The notes beneath the pieces were generated by a model. The model was not told where the DNA came from and made no database searches. It saw only the letters and a program-made list of their open reading frames with translations. Below are positions 52,281 to 61,661 of a stretch of DNA of 64,000 nt, piece after piece (within the stretch, counting starts at the first letter, position 1; each line of letters starts with the position of its first letter). The position numbers were made by a program, and so were the translations under genes. Origin of the DNA: an uncultured Bacilli bacterium (GTDB lineage Bacteria > Bacillota_I > Bacilli_A > RF39 > UBA660); the NCBI GenBank assembly GCA_934167875.1, contig CAKPMC010000002.1:62001-126000 (forward strand), written 5' to 3'.

Positions 52281-53354
52281 ATGAAAATAGTTGATAATGT
52301 TTTGGTAAAAGTTGATGATAGCGATATTAAAAATGGTACTATTAAAATACCTAATAATGTTACTAGTATAGGTTATTATGCATTTTTTAATTGCACTTCT
52401 TTAAAGTCCATAACTATTCCAAAAAGTGTAACTAGTATAGTTAATTATGCATTTTTTCATTGTGCCTCTTTAAAGTCTATAACTATTCCAAAAAGTGTAA
52501 CTAGTATAGGTGGAATTGTATTCTCTAATTGTTATTCATTAAAATCAATAATTATCCCAAATAGTATAATTAATATAGGCGATTATGTATTTTTTAATTG
52601 TACTTCTTTAAAGTCCATAACTATTCCAAAAAGTGTAACTAGTATAGGCTATAGAGCATTTTATAATTGTAGATTTTTAAAGTCCATAACTATTTCAGAA
52701 AATGTTACCAATATAGGTGGAGAGGCATTCTATGATTGCATGTCATTAAAATCAGTAGTCTTACCAGCTAGTTTAACTAGCATTGGTGAACATGCATTTG
52801 ATGGTCACAACTCTTTAAAGCTATTAGTTACTCCATATGGAAGAATCAAGATAAATGTTCCTAATGTTGTTATACAATCTTATCTATATCTGTATGCTAA
52901 TTCTATTTTGAAAGATAAATATTCTGATTTTAATAATTTTTTGGATAATTATTATATAGGTCGCGTAATTAATAGTGATTTAATATATAAAAAAGATGCT
53001 ATTCTTAAATTTAAAAACTTATTTTATAAATTACGTAAAAATTTTAATATTCCACATACTCTTTTCAAAACATTATCATTAGAAGAAACGGAAAAGTTTG
53101 ATTATAAGATCTGGAATCAAATTGGAAATTTATTAGATGTAACTGATATTGAAATGGCAGAAGCCGTTAGTGAAATGATAGCTATCTTTGGATTATTTGA
53201 AAATGATAATGGGGCTAGAGGTAGACTTCAAGATTATATAGATTTTATTAATAATAAACATATAATATTTACCGATGCTATTATGTCTGATTATACAAAA
53301 CCAGTAAGTTATACATATTGTCAATTAAAACCAGGAGTTGTTATTCCGGAATAA
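52281..53354 (+). CDS. BspA-type leucine-rich repeat protein, N-terminal part (ends at in-frame stop)
   Basis: 357 residues before a TAA at 53352-53354. Residues about 10-190 are seven 23-residue LRR_5 (BspA/TpLRR) units of the type SLKSITIPKSVTSIG-x-AF-x-NC-T; the remainder is a helical/mixed domain. There is no signal peptide. After the TAA the frame stays open through 13 codons into the next entry, so this is the 5' part of one gene of about 980 codons broken by a nonsense mutation, or read through. Family roles range from surface adhesion to intracellular scaffolding. Confidence 0.75.
   Translation: MKIVDNVLVKVDDSDIKNGTIKIPNNVTSIGYYAFFNCTSLKSITIPKSVTSIVNYAFFHCASLKSITIPKSVTSIGGIVFSNCYSLKSIIIPNSIINIGDYVFFNCTSLKSITIPKSVTSIGYRAFYNCRFLKSITISENVTNIGGEAFYDCMSLKSVVLPASLTSIGEHAFDGHNSLKLLVTPYGRIKINVPNVVIQSYLYLYANSILKDKYSDFNNFLDNYYIGRVINSDLIYKKDAILKFKNLFYKLRKNFNIPHTLFKTLSLEETEKFDYKIWNQIGNLLDVTDIEMAEAVSEMIAIFGLFENDNGARGRLQDYIDFINNKHIIFTDAIMSDYTKPVSYTYCQLKPGVVIPE
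52326..52800 (+). repeat. Seven tandem 69-bp LRR_5 coding repeats
   Basis: Each unit encodes 23 residues. Units 1, 2, 4 and 5 share long nearly identical DNA around AAAGTCCATAACTATTCC and AAAAAGTGTAACTAGTATAG, while units 3, 6 and 7 have diverged. This points to recent unit duplication and potential for length change. Confidence 0.85.
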
Positions 53355-53393
53355 TTTAATATTGATTTAACCCCAACATTAACGGAAAAAGAA

Positions 53394-55220
53394 ATGAAAA
53401 ATGTAAAAAAATTAACTGGAAATTATGGCAAAAGAATTAATGATTTTGTAAAAGAAAATTATGAAGTTGTTCATACAGTAGGTTACAGACAAAAAGATAA
53501 TATTGGATATTGTCGTTCAGACAATTTTGTTAATTCCATATCATTACATAGAATGTTTGATGGTTGTGATAAAAAATTTGATATAGATTTTTATAATTTC
53601 TTTATGAAATATATAGATACCATCTTAAAAAACGAAATATACCAAAGAAGAGTAAAAGATATTCAAAAGAATTTTCAAGATATAAAAGCTTATTATAAAC
53701 TTCATGCAGGTATTGATGATATTACATTAAAACAAGCTATTAATTATGTTGAAAATATGAAATTTGATAATATCCATGCAGGAAACATAGAATTTGCGAA
53801 AGATGTTAAAAAAGCTGGGGTTGTAAATCAAAAAACATTTGAATTCTATCAAAAGATATATGAATCAAATGATAAAAGAAAATTAACTTCATTAGTAAAA
53901 AGAAGTAATATTTATGAAATTAACGGTTATAAAATAAAAGCGGAGTTATTAAGAAAAGATGATAGTTTTAGTATGCTTGTAGGAGAAACTAACTATACTA
54001 ATTGTTGTCAAGTGTTTGAAGGAATTGGGCACAATTGTTTAGCTCATGCTGTAAATAGTGATGATGGTGGAATATTTGTAACAAAGCTTGTTACTGAAGA
54101 TGGAGAAATATTACTAACAGAATCATGGGATTGGCAAAATAATAACGTTTATTGTCATGATAATATTGAGGCAACACCTTATTTTAAAAGTAAAACTGAT
54201 TTACATGATGCGGTAGCTAAAGCTATAGAACTTGATGCTTTAGAAATTATTAGAAAAAGTAAGGAAGAAGTAGAAAAATATATAATAGAGAGAAGAAAGA
54301 AAATAGAAAGATCTTTACTTTCTAATGAAGAAAAAACTAAAAAACTAGAAGGATTAGCAGAGCTAGAAAATAGAGAAGTAATACGTTTAGTAACAGTGGG
54401 TGCTGGCAATAGTGATCTATACCTTTCCGATTATTATGCTAATACTATTAATGTAGCAAATACAAATATTTTTAATCATCAAGTATTTACTTTATCTAAT
54501 TTTCAACCGGTTAATTATAATTCTACTCAAGTATATTTTGATTCTGAAGAAAGTGCATATTCTGATGCAAAAAGTACTCAATATATTATAACTGGAAGTG
54601 TAGAAGAATTAAGTTTAGGAAAATTAGAACCATTAGTACCAATATATCGCGATGAAAGAAGAATTATAGAAGAAAGTAAAGAAGATATTCGTGATTATAC
54701 TTTTAGTAAAATGAAAAAGATGGAAGAAAAGGTATATCCAAAAGATATGCAACAATATACTAATGATGATAGTTTAGAAGATAGTCATATCATTTTAGGA
54801 GAAGACTGGTACTTAGTGTATGAAGAAAGAGATAATAATAGCATTTATATATCAGATTTAGTTAGAATAGAGCCTGAACTTGACGATGAAAAAGGAATTC
54901 AAAATAAAGAAATAATGAATTCACTTAATAGTTTACTAGAAACATATGATGAAATAGAAGCTGATTTAAAAGAAGATACCTCTTATTTATTATATTTAAT
55001 GAATAAAAAGTTAGGATACATTGAACAAATTGGAGAAGATATAAGTTATTCCCTTAATAACAGAAGTAATTCAACTACTATATCAGAAACAGATCAAGCT
55101 AATATCCTAAAAAACATTAAGCAAATTAGGCAAGATAAAAATCCTAACTTAATTATGCATCACGTTAAATTCAAAAAGAAAAGCTACATGTCAACTAAAA
55201 AATTAATTAAAGCTATATGA
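53394..55220 (+). CDS. C-terminal part of the split LRR protein
   Basis: 608 residues from ATG 53394, which has no convincing ribosome-binding site; the frame is continuous with the LRR gene except for one TAA. Features: a helical N-terminal part, a core with TNYTNCCQVFEGIGHNCLAHA and ILLTESWDWQNNNVYCHDNIEA (Cys/His/Trp-rich, possibly an enzyme or metal site), then a long helical region (about 280-340) and an acidic C-terminal domain. Domain family not recognised. It would be expressed only by read-through or internal initiation. Confidence 0.6.
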   Translation: MKNVKKLTGNYGKRINDFVKENYEVVHTVGYRQKDNIGYCRSDNFVNSISLHRMFDGCDKKFDIDFYNFFMKYIDTILKNEIYQRRVKDIQKNFQDIKAYYKLHAGIDDITLKQAINYVENMKFDNIHAGNIEFAKDVKKAGVVNQKTFEFYQKIYESNDKRKLTSLVKRSNIYEINGYKIKAELLRKDDSFSMLVGETNYTNCCQVFEGIGHNCLAHAVNSDDGGIFVTKLVTEDGEILLTESWDWQNNNVYCHDNIEATPYFKSKTDLHDAVAKAIELDALEIIRKSKEEVEKYIIERRKKIERSLLSNEEKTKKLEGLAELENREVIRLVTVGAGNSDLYLSDYYANTINVANTNIFNHQVFTLSNFQPVNYNSTQVYFDSEESAYSDAKSTQYIITGSVEELSLGKLEPLVPIYRDERRIIEESKEDIRDYTFSKMKKMEEKVYPKDMQQYTNDDSLEDSHIILGEDWYLVYEERDNNSIYISDLVRIEPELDDEKGIQNKEIMNSLNSLLETYDEIEADLKEDTSYLLYLMNKKLGYIEQIGEDISYSLNNRSNSTTISETDQANILKNIKQIRQDKNPNLIMHHVKFKKKSYMSTKKLIKAI

Positions 55221-55274
55221 TTGTCAAATAAATAAAATAACGATATAATGAATATAATAAAAGAGGGTGAAATT

Positions 55275-55988
55275 ATGAATATAGTAGATGCTATAATTAT
55301 ATTATTGATACTTGCTTGTGGTGTAGCAGGTTTTAAAAGAGGCGTTTTAAAACAAACCGTTTCTACAGTAGGATTTATTATTGTTGTTATATTGGCATTT
55401 TATTTAAAAAATCCAATAGCTGAGTTTTTGAGTTTACATTTACCATTTTTCACATTCGGTGGTAGTTTTGCTAACATAACCAGTATAAACATCATTTTAT
55501 ACCAACTAATATCGTTTATTTTAGTAATAATGCTATTAGAAGTGATATTAAACATTTTAATAAAAGTAACTGGTGTTATTGAGAAAATTTTAAAATTTAC
55601 TGTTATACTAGGTATACCATCTAAGATATTAGGCTTTGTAGTAGGTATAGTAGAGGGATTTGTAATTACATTTTTAATTCTTTTCTTTCTACGTCAACCA
55701 GGATTTAATTTAGATATATTTAATGGTAGTAAATTAACCGATCCAATTTTAAATTCAACCCCAGTATTATCAAATGTAGCTGGTGGATTCGTTGATACAT
55801 TTAATGATTTATATGAATTAGGAAACGATTACTATGACCAAAAGCTAGATGAAAATACTTTAAATCTTAAATCAATAGATGTTATGCTAGAACATAAAAT
55901 TATAACTACCGACTACGTAATAAAATTAGTAGATGCTAATAAAATCAAAGTAACAGGTATAGATAATATAATAAATAAATATAGATAG
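55275..55988 (+). CDS. CvpA family membrane protein
   Basis: About 237 residues from ATG 55275 (AGAGGGTGA). Four helices; MNIVDAIIILLILACGVAGFKRGVLKQTVSTVGFI and later IPSKILGFVVGIVEGFVITFLILFFLRQP are typical CvpA/colicin V production protein patterns. The family's role is unclear; linked to envelope processes. Followed after 8 nt by trxA. Confidence 0.88.
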   Translation: MNIVDAIIILLILACGVAGFKRGVLKQTVSTVGFIIVVILAFYLKNPIAEFLSLHLPFFTFGGSFANITSINIILYQLISFILVIMLLEVILNILIKVTGVIEKILKFTVILGIPSKILGFVVGIVEGFVITFLILFFLRQPGFNLDIFNGSKLTDPILNSTPVLSNVAGGFVDTFNDLYELGNDYYDQKLDENTLNLKSIDVMLEHKIITTDYVIKLVDANKIKVTGIDNIINKYR

Positions 55989-55996
55989 GAGCAATT

Positions 55997-56311
55997 ATGA
56001 TAAAAGAATTAACTACAGAAAATTTTAATGATGAAATAAAAGATAATCTTGTTTTAATAGATTTTTATGCTGTATGGTGTGGTCCATGTAAAATGATGCA
56101 CCCCGTTTTAGAAAAAATAAGTGAAGAATATCAAAATATCAAAATTTTAAAGATAAATGTTGATGACCATGAAGAAATAACTAGAGAATATGGTGTAATG
56201 AGTATTCCAACTTTATTACTATTTAAAAATGGTGAAATGGTAGAGAAGAATGTAGGATTTATGCCAAAAGAAAATATTGAATTATGGCTTAATCATTATC
56301 TAGAAAAATAA
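55997..56311 (+). CDS. trxA: Thioredoxin
   Basis: 104 residues. Active site WCGPC (Cys28, Cys31), cis-Pro in SIPTLLLFKNGE, and the family block KINVDDHEEITREYGV. Cytoplasmic disulfide reductase. Same operon as cvpA. Confidence 0.95.
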   Translation: MIKELTTENFNDEIKDNLVLIDFYAVWCGPCKMMHPVLEKISEEYQNIKILKINVDDHEEITREYGVMSIPTLLLFKNGEMVEKNVGFMPKENIELWLNHYLEK

Positions 56312-56334
56312 AAACTCATAATTGAGTTTTTTTA
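56311..56334 (+). terminator. Terminator after trxA
   Basis: AAAACTCA (56311-56318) pairs with TGAGTTTT (56323-56330), then T. Confidence 0.88.
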
Positions 56335-56395
56335 CTTTGCATTCTTTTTATTTTATTGTATAATAAATACATGATAGTAGAAAGAGGGAGCATGA

Positions 56396-57634
56396 ATGAA
56401 GAAGATATATACTGGTATTGATCTTGGAAGTTACAGTATTAAGATTGTCGTTTGTGAAGTAGTAAATAATAAGTTTCATGTGCTAGCTGCTTCTAATACT
56501 AGGTGTAAAGGAATACAAAATGGTATTGTTACCGATATCAACGAAGCAAAACCATATTTAATAAAAGCTAAACAAAATGTAGAAGAAATGTTAGGTATAA
56601 AAATAGATCAAGCTATTGTTACCGTTCCTATTAATGATAGAGTATTTGATATCGTTGAAGGTAAAACTGTAGTCGAGGCAGAAAATAAAATAATTGCTTC
56701 TAACGATATATGTAATGTTTTTCAAGATGCTACCCTAGGACGTGTTGAGGAAGATAAAGAACTAATAACTATTACGCCAATTTCTTTTCAAATCGATGAT
56801 AAAGAACCAGTTTCTGATCCTAAGGGAATGACTGGTGATGCATTATCAGTTAAGGCAGTTATTACTTCAATTCCTAAAAGTAATTTTAGAAACGTAATTA
56901 ACTTATTAAAGGAATGTGGCATAGAAGCTGTTGATGTAACTTATGGAGCAATCGGTGATTATTTTGAAGCTAAAAACCCAGAATTTGATCACGCTGTATC
57001 AGCTATAATAAATATTGGCTATAGTAAAACAGAAGTATCAATATATAATAAAGGTATCATGATAAAAAATGATATTATAAACAGTGGTAGTAAATTAATA
57101 GATAAAGATTTAGCCTATATGTATAAAATAAAAAAAGGACAGGCTCGCAAAATAAAAGAAAATTTTGCTGTTAGTAATACAAGATATTCAGATATTAATG
57201 ACACCTTAGAAATAATAAATAAAAATGGTGAAGAACTAACTGTTAATCAGTTAGAAGTATCTGAAATAGTAGAAGCTAGATTGGTTGATTTATTAAAACA
57301 GGCAAAAAAACAAATTAGTGTCTTAACAAACCGTGAAATTAGTTATATAATAATCACAGGGGGAATAAGCGAGTTAGCAGGTTTTGAATATGTAGTAGAA
57401 AATGTTTTTGATAGAAGATGTTCTACTTTAGATATTAGTACGATGGGGATCAGAAGTAATATGTATTCTAGCAGTTATGGAATCATTAAGTACTTTTATA
57501 ATAAACTTGACTTAAGAGGATTGTCTTATTCTATGGTAAGTGAGAAAGAGGCAGATCATTTAATTTCAACAAAAGAAAAGGTATCCAGTGGCAATATTAT
57601 AAGCAAAGTATTTGGATATTTTTCAGGCGAATAG
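56396..57634 (+). CDS. ftsA: Cell division protein FtsA
   Basis: 412 residues. Actin-like membrane tether of FtsZ. Phosphate-1 motif TGIDLGSYSIKIVV, SHS2-1C insert (VPINDRVFDIVEG…), NIGYSKTEVSIYNKG (phosphate 2), IIITGGISELAGFEYVVENVF (adenosine). GGGAG precedes ATG 56396 (an out-of-frame ATG is 4 nt earlier). It precedes ftsZ by 12 nt. Confidence 0.92.
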   Translation: MKKIYTGIDLGSYSIKIVVCEVVNNKFHVLAASNTRCKGIQNGIVTDINEAKPYLIKAKQNVEEMLGIKIDQAIVTVPINDRVFDIVEGKTVVEAENKIIASNDICNVFQDATLGRVEEDKELITITPISFQIDDKEPVSDPKGMTGDALSVKAVITSIPKSNFRNVINLLKECGIEAVDVTYGAIGDYFEAKNPEFDHAVSAIINIGYSKTEVSIYNKGIMIKNDIINSGSKLIDKDLAYMYKIKKGQARKIKENFAVSNTRYSDINDTLEIINKNGEELTVNQLEVSEIVEARLVDLLKQAKKQISVLTNREISYIIITGGISELAGFEYVVENVFDRRCSTLDISTMGIRSNMYSSSYGIIKYFYNKLDLRGLSYSMVSEKEADHLISTKEKVSSGNIISKVFGYFSGE

Positions 57635-57646
57635 GGAGGATTTTTT

Positions 57647-58750
57647 ATGTTTAATAGTTTAGAAATGGATCAACTTGCAAAAATTAAAGTAATTGGTGTT
57701 GGTGGAGCTGGATGCAATGCTGTAAATCGTATGATTGAATCTGGTGTTAAGGGCGTAGAGTTCATTGTTGCCAATACTGATTTGCAAGTTTTAAATAATT
57801 CAAAGGCAGATATTAAAATTCAAATTGGTACTAATTTGACTGACGGCCTTGGAGCTGGAGCTAATCCTGATGTAGGAAGAGAAGCTGCAGTAGAAAGTAA
57901 AAAAGATATTGAAGACGCATTAAGCGGTGCTGATATGGTTTTTGTTACTTGCGGTATGGGTGGCGGAACCGGAACAGGAGCTTCACCTGTAATAGCTGAA
58001 ATTTCTCAAACTTTAGGAGCTTTAACAGTTGCTATCGTTACTAAACCATTTGGCTTCGAAGGTAAAAGAAGAATGGAAAATGCCTTACGTGGTTTAGATG
58101 AATTAAAAAAACACGTAGATACTTTAATTATTATTCCAAATGACCGTTTAAGAGAAATAATTGATAAAACAACACCAATGTTAGAAGCATTTAAAGAAGT
58201 TGATAATGTACTTCGTCGTGGTGTACAATCTATATCCGATCTAATCGCTGTTGTAGGACTTGTTAACCTAGATTTTGCTGATGTAAAAGCAGTAATGCAA
58301 AACTCAGGAAAAGCCATCATTGGTATAGGCATAGGTATGGGTGAAGATAGAGCGGTGGAAGCTGCTCAACAAGCTGTTTCTTCACCACTTCTTGAAACAA
58401 GTATTCAAGGTGCTACAGATGCTATTATCAATGTTACTGGTGGTGTTAACTTAACATTATTTGAAGCAGAACAAGCTGCTGAAGTAGTAAGAGCTGCATC
58501 AAATACTGATATTAATACTATCTTTGGATCAGTTATTAATGAAAACTTAACTGATGAAGTAATAGTAACAGTTATAGCTACCGGCTTTGATAAAAATGAA
58601 AAAACTAAAGAACCAGTTTTCAATAATGTACAAAATACTAGTAGAAGAAGTCAACCTCGTGAAATTGAAGTTATGGATGATGACTTTGATGACGACGATG
58701 ATGATAGTGATGATGATTTCCCAATTTTCTTACAAAATAAAAACTTTTAA
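57647..58750 (+). CDS. ftsZ: Cell division GTPase FtsZ
   Basis: 367 residues. Tubulin-like: VIGVGGAGCNAVNRM, signature GGGTGTG at 105-111, NPDVGREAA, NLDFADVKAVM (T7 synergy loop). The linker after about residue 320 is short and very acidic (run of Asp), and the C-terminal peptide is DDFPIFLQNK, resembling the FtsA-binding DIPTFLRNR tail. GGGAGG upstream; strong terminator after. Confidence 0.97.
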   Translation: MFNSLEMDQLAKIKVIGVGGAGCNAVNRMIESGVKGVEFIVANTDLQVLNNSKADIKIQIGTNLTDGLGAGANPDVGREAAVESKKDIEDALSGADMVFVTCGMGGGTGTGASPVIAEISQTLGALTVAIVTKPFGFEGKRRMENALRGLDELKKHVDTLIIIPNDRLREIIDKTTPMLEAFKEVDNVLRRGVQSISDLIAVVGLVNLDFADVKAVMQNSGKAIIGIGIGMGEDRAVEAAQQAVSSPLLETSIQGATDAIINVTGGVNLTLFEAEQAAEVVRAASNTDINTIFGSVINENLTDEVIVTVIATGFDKNEKTKEPVFNNVQNTSRRSQPREIEVMDDDFDDDDDDSDDDFPIFLQNKNF

Positions 58751-58772
58751 GAGACAAACGTCTCTTTTTTTA
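58749..58772 (+). terminator. Terminator after ftsZ
   Basis: AGAGAC (58750-58755), loop AAAC, GTCTCT (58760-58765), T7. Overlaps the ftsZ stop. Confidence 0.92.
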
Positions 58773-58835
58773 ATTACAGGTATATTTTTTATTAAAAATA
58801 TGGTATAATTTATCTACTTTGTGAGGTGTGGTAGT

Positions 58836-60104
58836 ATGAAAGTTGGTATATATACTTTAGGATGTAAAGTAAATGCTTATGAAAGCGAATATGTTATGAA
58901 CCTTTTTAAAGAAAGGGGATATGTAATTGCTCCATATGAAGATATATGTGATATATATATAATTAATACTTGTACAGTTACTAATCAGAGCGATAGTAAA
59001 AGTAGAAAGATAATAAGATCAGCAACTAGAAATAATCCTAATGCTTGTATTGTAGCTATGGGATGTTATATAGAAGCTAATAAAGATAATTTAATTGATG
59101 GCGTAGATATCTATATTGGTAATAAAGATAAAAGTAAAGTTGTTGATTTAGTAGAAGATTATCTAAAAAATAAAAAACAGATAACTAATTTATATTCTGA
59201 TTTAGGAAATAAATTTGAAGATATGGAAATAAAAACATTTGAAGGTAGAACTAGAGCTTTTGTTAAAATCCAAGATGGATGTGAAAATTTCTGTAGTTAC
59301 TGTATTATCCCTTACGTAAGAGGAAAATGCCGTAGTAAAGATCAAGCTAAAGTAATAGAAGAAATACAAGCTTTAGTAAGTAATGGCTATAAAGAAATAG
59401 TGCTAACAGGAATTCATACTGGTAATTATGGTCGAGATTTAGATACTGATTTTGCCTCATTATTAAGTGAAATAGTAAAAATAGATGGACTATATCGTTT
59501 ACGACTTTCTTCAATTGAAATTACGGAACTAACTGATGAAGTTTTAGAGATTATAAAAGATAATAATATAATCGCTGATCACCTTCATATACCACTTCAA
59601 GCTGGTAGCGATAAAATTTTAAAAAATATGAATCGTAAATATGATACTCAATACTTTAGAGATAAAATTAATAAAATTCGTAGTATTAGACCTGATATTT
59701 CAATTACGACTGATGTTATTGTGGGATTTCCCGGTGAAACAGATGAATTATTCGAGGAAAGTATGTCTTTTTGTAAGGAAATAGAATTTGCTAAAATACA
59801 TGTCTTTCCTTATTCAGTAAGAAAGGGAACACCTGCTGCTAAATTTCCAAATCAAGTAGATGGAAATATAAAAAAGGAACGTGCACACAAACTTTTAGAA
59901 TTATCAAAAGAGTTAGAAAAAAATTATATGAATAAATTTATAGGTAAAAATTTAGAGATTTTGGTAGAACAAGCTAAAAATGATATTAGTTTTGGTCATA
60001 CTAGTAATTATCTTTTAGTAAAGTTAAATAAAATATATAAAAGTGAAGATATAGTCATAGCTAAAATATCAAAAGTGGAATATCCATATTGCGTAGTTGA
60101 ATAA
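58836..60104 (+). CDS. mtaB: tRNA t6A methylthiotransferase
   Basis: About 422 residues from ATG 58836 (GAGGTG). Adds a methylthio group to t6A37. N-terminal UPF0004 domain with three Cys (YTLGCKVNAYES, NTCTVTNQSD, MGCYIEA), radical-SAM site CENFCSYCIIPYVRG, GSDKILKNMNRKYDT, TDVIVGFPGETDELF, and a TRAM tail. The LGCKVN start and MGCYIE fit MtaB and not MiaB. Confidence 0.9.
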   Translation: MKVGIYTLGCKVNAYESEYVMNLFKERGYVIAPYEDICDIYIINTCTVTNQSDSKSRKIIRSATRNNPNACIVAMGCYIEANKDNLIDGVDIYIGNKDKSKVVDLVEDYLKNKKQITNLYSDLGNKFEDMEIKTFEGRTRAFVKIQDGCENFCSYCIIPYVRGKCRSKDQAKVIEEIQALVSNGYKEIVLTGIHTGNYGRDLDTDFASLLSEIVKIDGLYRLRLSSIEITELTDEVLEIIKDNNIIADHLHIPLQAGSDKILKNMNRKYDTQYFRDKINKIRSIRPDISITTDVIVGFPGETDELFEESMSFCKEIEFAKIHVFPYSVRKGTPAAKFPNQVDGNIKKERAHKLLELSKELEKNYMNKFIGKNLEILVEQAKNDISFGHTSNYLLVKLNKIYKSEDIVIAKISKVEYPYCVVE

Positions 60105-60129
60105 ACTAAAAAACAGGGGGTTATAGTTT

Positions 60130-60807
60130 ATGAAAAGCGAAAAATTATCTATTGATATTAAAACATCAAGTAATAATTTTATAATAGTGGGAAAAGAGTG
60201 TGAAAAAATAAGAATTGTTTCCCCACTTACTTCATGTCTTTCAAACTCATTTGTAAAGGCAGATGAAATAGCTAGATTAAGTGTTTATGATTGCATTGCT
60301 AACTTCCATGAAGGTGATAAAAATTATATACTATATAGAGACTCATTCAATTTATTTTCAAATACAACAAAAATAGAAATTCCTAAAGATATGATAGTAA
60401 ATTTAAGAATAAGTGCTGAAAATAGTAAAGTTTTTATAAAAGATATTATTTTTGAAACTATTAATATCACTGATGTAATGGGAAAAGTTAAAATAAAAGA
60501 TAGTCATATCGATTTAATGACTATAGATGGTATTGCGCCTAATATTAGCCTAATAGACTTATCTGGCAGTAAATTTGATGTTCATACAGGTACAGGAATT
60601 ATTTGGTTAAAGGGACAAATAGCTAATGATACTTCCTTAACTACCGAAATAGGTACAATTAGTGTCAATGTATTAGAAGAAGAAAAGAAAAATATATCAA
60701 CTGATATTGAAGTTAAAAATCTACCTCATATTGTAGCTAAAGAAACAAAAGAAAAACACTTAAAAGTCAAAAATTTACACGGAAAATTTTATAATAATCT
60801 ATTTTAG
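60130..60807 (+). CDS. Putative DUF4097-like beta-solenoid protein
   Basis: 225 residues; start with GGGGG about 12 nt upstream. Regular short beta-strand repeats (KVFIKDIIFETINITDVMGKVKIKDSHIDLMTIDGIAPNISLIDLSGSKFDVHTGTGIIWLKG) resemble the DUF4097 solenoid. No signal peptide or membrane segment. Function unknown. Confidence 0.55.
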   Translation: MKSEKLSIDIKTSSNNFIIVGKECEKIRIVSPLTSCLSNSFVKADEIARLSVYDCIANFHEGDKNYILYRDSFNLFSNTTKIEIPKDMIVNLRISAENSKVFIKDIIFETINITDVMGKVKIKDSHIDLMTIDGIAPNISLIDLSGSKFDVHTGTGIIWLKGQIANDTSLTTEIGTISVNVLEEEKKNISTDIEVKNLPHIVAKETKEKHLKVKNLHGKFYNNLF

Positions 60808-60854
60808 TTTGAAAAAATACCATAAATAATTTATAATTATAATAGGTGATGAGA

Positions 60855-61364
60855 ATGGAAAATAAAAAATTTGATGGCAGAGATTTAATTTTAAAAGATG
60901 ATCTAGTAGCTATCGCCAATAATTCAAGAAGAAAATCATGTAGTAGTGATAGAATCAAAGTATCAGGTGAATACTATAAGAATAAAAAAAATAATCAAAA
61001 ATTAACTGCTTTAGCTCAAAAGGTAGCAGCTACAGCCGCAGCAGTATTAATAATCGGTACTGGAATTGGTGTAGTTAGTGCAGCTAGTAAAGATGATGGA
61101 ATGACTAGTATTAGAAGCGAGGCTACTAAAATAGTAAATACTTATAATCCAATTGGTGGAACTTATAGTGAGGAATACTTATATGGTGATGATTTTGCTC
61201 AGTATATAAACAATTTAGATGATAAAGAATTAAGCCTATTATATACAGAAGCAAGTCAAGAAATGAAAGAAGCTGGATTAGATAAAGAATCTCATAATCA
61301 GACTGATGTTATAAAACACATGCAAGAAGATTTTAAAGAGAATAATACAGTTAATGTTAAATAA
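60855..61364 (+). CDS. Small single-pass membrane protein
   Basis: 169 residues from ATG 60855 (TAGGTGATGAG). Charged N-terminal cytoplasmic part (about 50 residues), one membrane helix (about 55-78, VAATAAAVLIIGTGIGVVSA), then an acidic helical outer part with EEYLYGDDFAQYINNLDDKELSLLYTEA. Family not recognised; co-transcribed with the next small gene. Confidence 0.58.
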   Translation: MENKKFDGRDLILKDDLVAIANNSRRKSCSSDRIKVSGEYYKNKKNNQKLTALAQKVAATAAAVLIIGTGIGVVSAASKDDGMTSIRSEATKIVNTYNPIGGTYSEEYLYGDDFAQYINNLDDKELSLLYTEASQEMKEAGLDKESHNQTDVIKHMQEDFKENNTVNVK

Positions 61365-61376
61365 AAGGAGTTAAAA

Positions 61377-61601
61377 ATGGTTGATAATAGCGAATTAATT
61401 TTAGATGATAAAAAGTATTTAGTTGTAGATACTATTGAAGCTAACAACGTCAAATATGTTTATTTTGTAGATGATGACGATGATACTGATTTTTTTGTAA
61501 GAAAAGAAGTAACAGAGAATGAAGAAAAATTTTTGATAGGGTTAGATGACGATCAAGAATATGATAAAGCTATGAATTTATTTATAGAAAAACATAAATA
61601 A
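61377..61601 (+). CDS. Small DUF1292-like acidic protein
   Basis: 74 residues, AAGGAG upstream. SELILDDKKYLVVDTIEANNVKYVYFVDDDDDTDFFVRKEV resembles the short beta-rich DUF1292 type; strongly acidic. Function unknown. Confidence 0.6.
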   Translation: MVDNSELILDDKKYLVVDTIEANNVKYVYFVDDDDDTDFFVRKEVTENEEKFLIGLDDDQEYDKAMNLFIEKHK

Positions 61602-61627
61602 TAAAAAAATCAAATAATTGTTGGTAT

Positions 61628-61650
61628 AATATCCTTAGGGATATTTTTTT
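61628..61650 (+). terminator. Terminator overlapping a -10-like box upstream of recD2
   Basis: AATATCC (61628-61634), loop TTAG, GGATATT (61639-61645), then T. TATAAT occurs at 61625-61630, at the edge of the stem, so the promoter of recD2 may overlap the upstream terminator. Confidence 0.75.
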
Positions 61651-61661
61651 TGGAGGAATAT

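Noticed and set aside
52326..52800. CRISPR-like regularly spaced repeats
   Set aside because: The 69-bp period is coding (23-residue LRR units), there are no unique spacers, and no cas genes are present.
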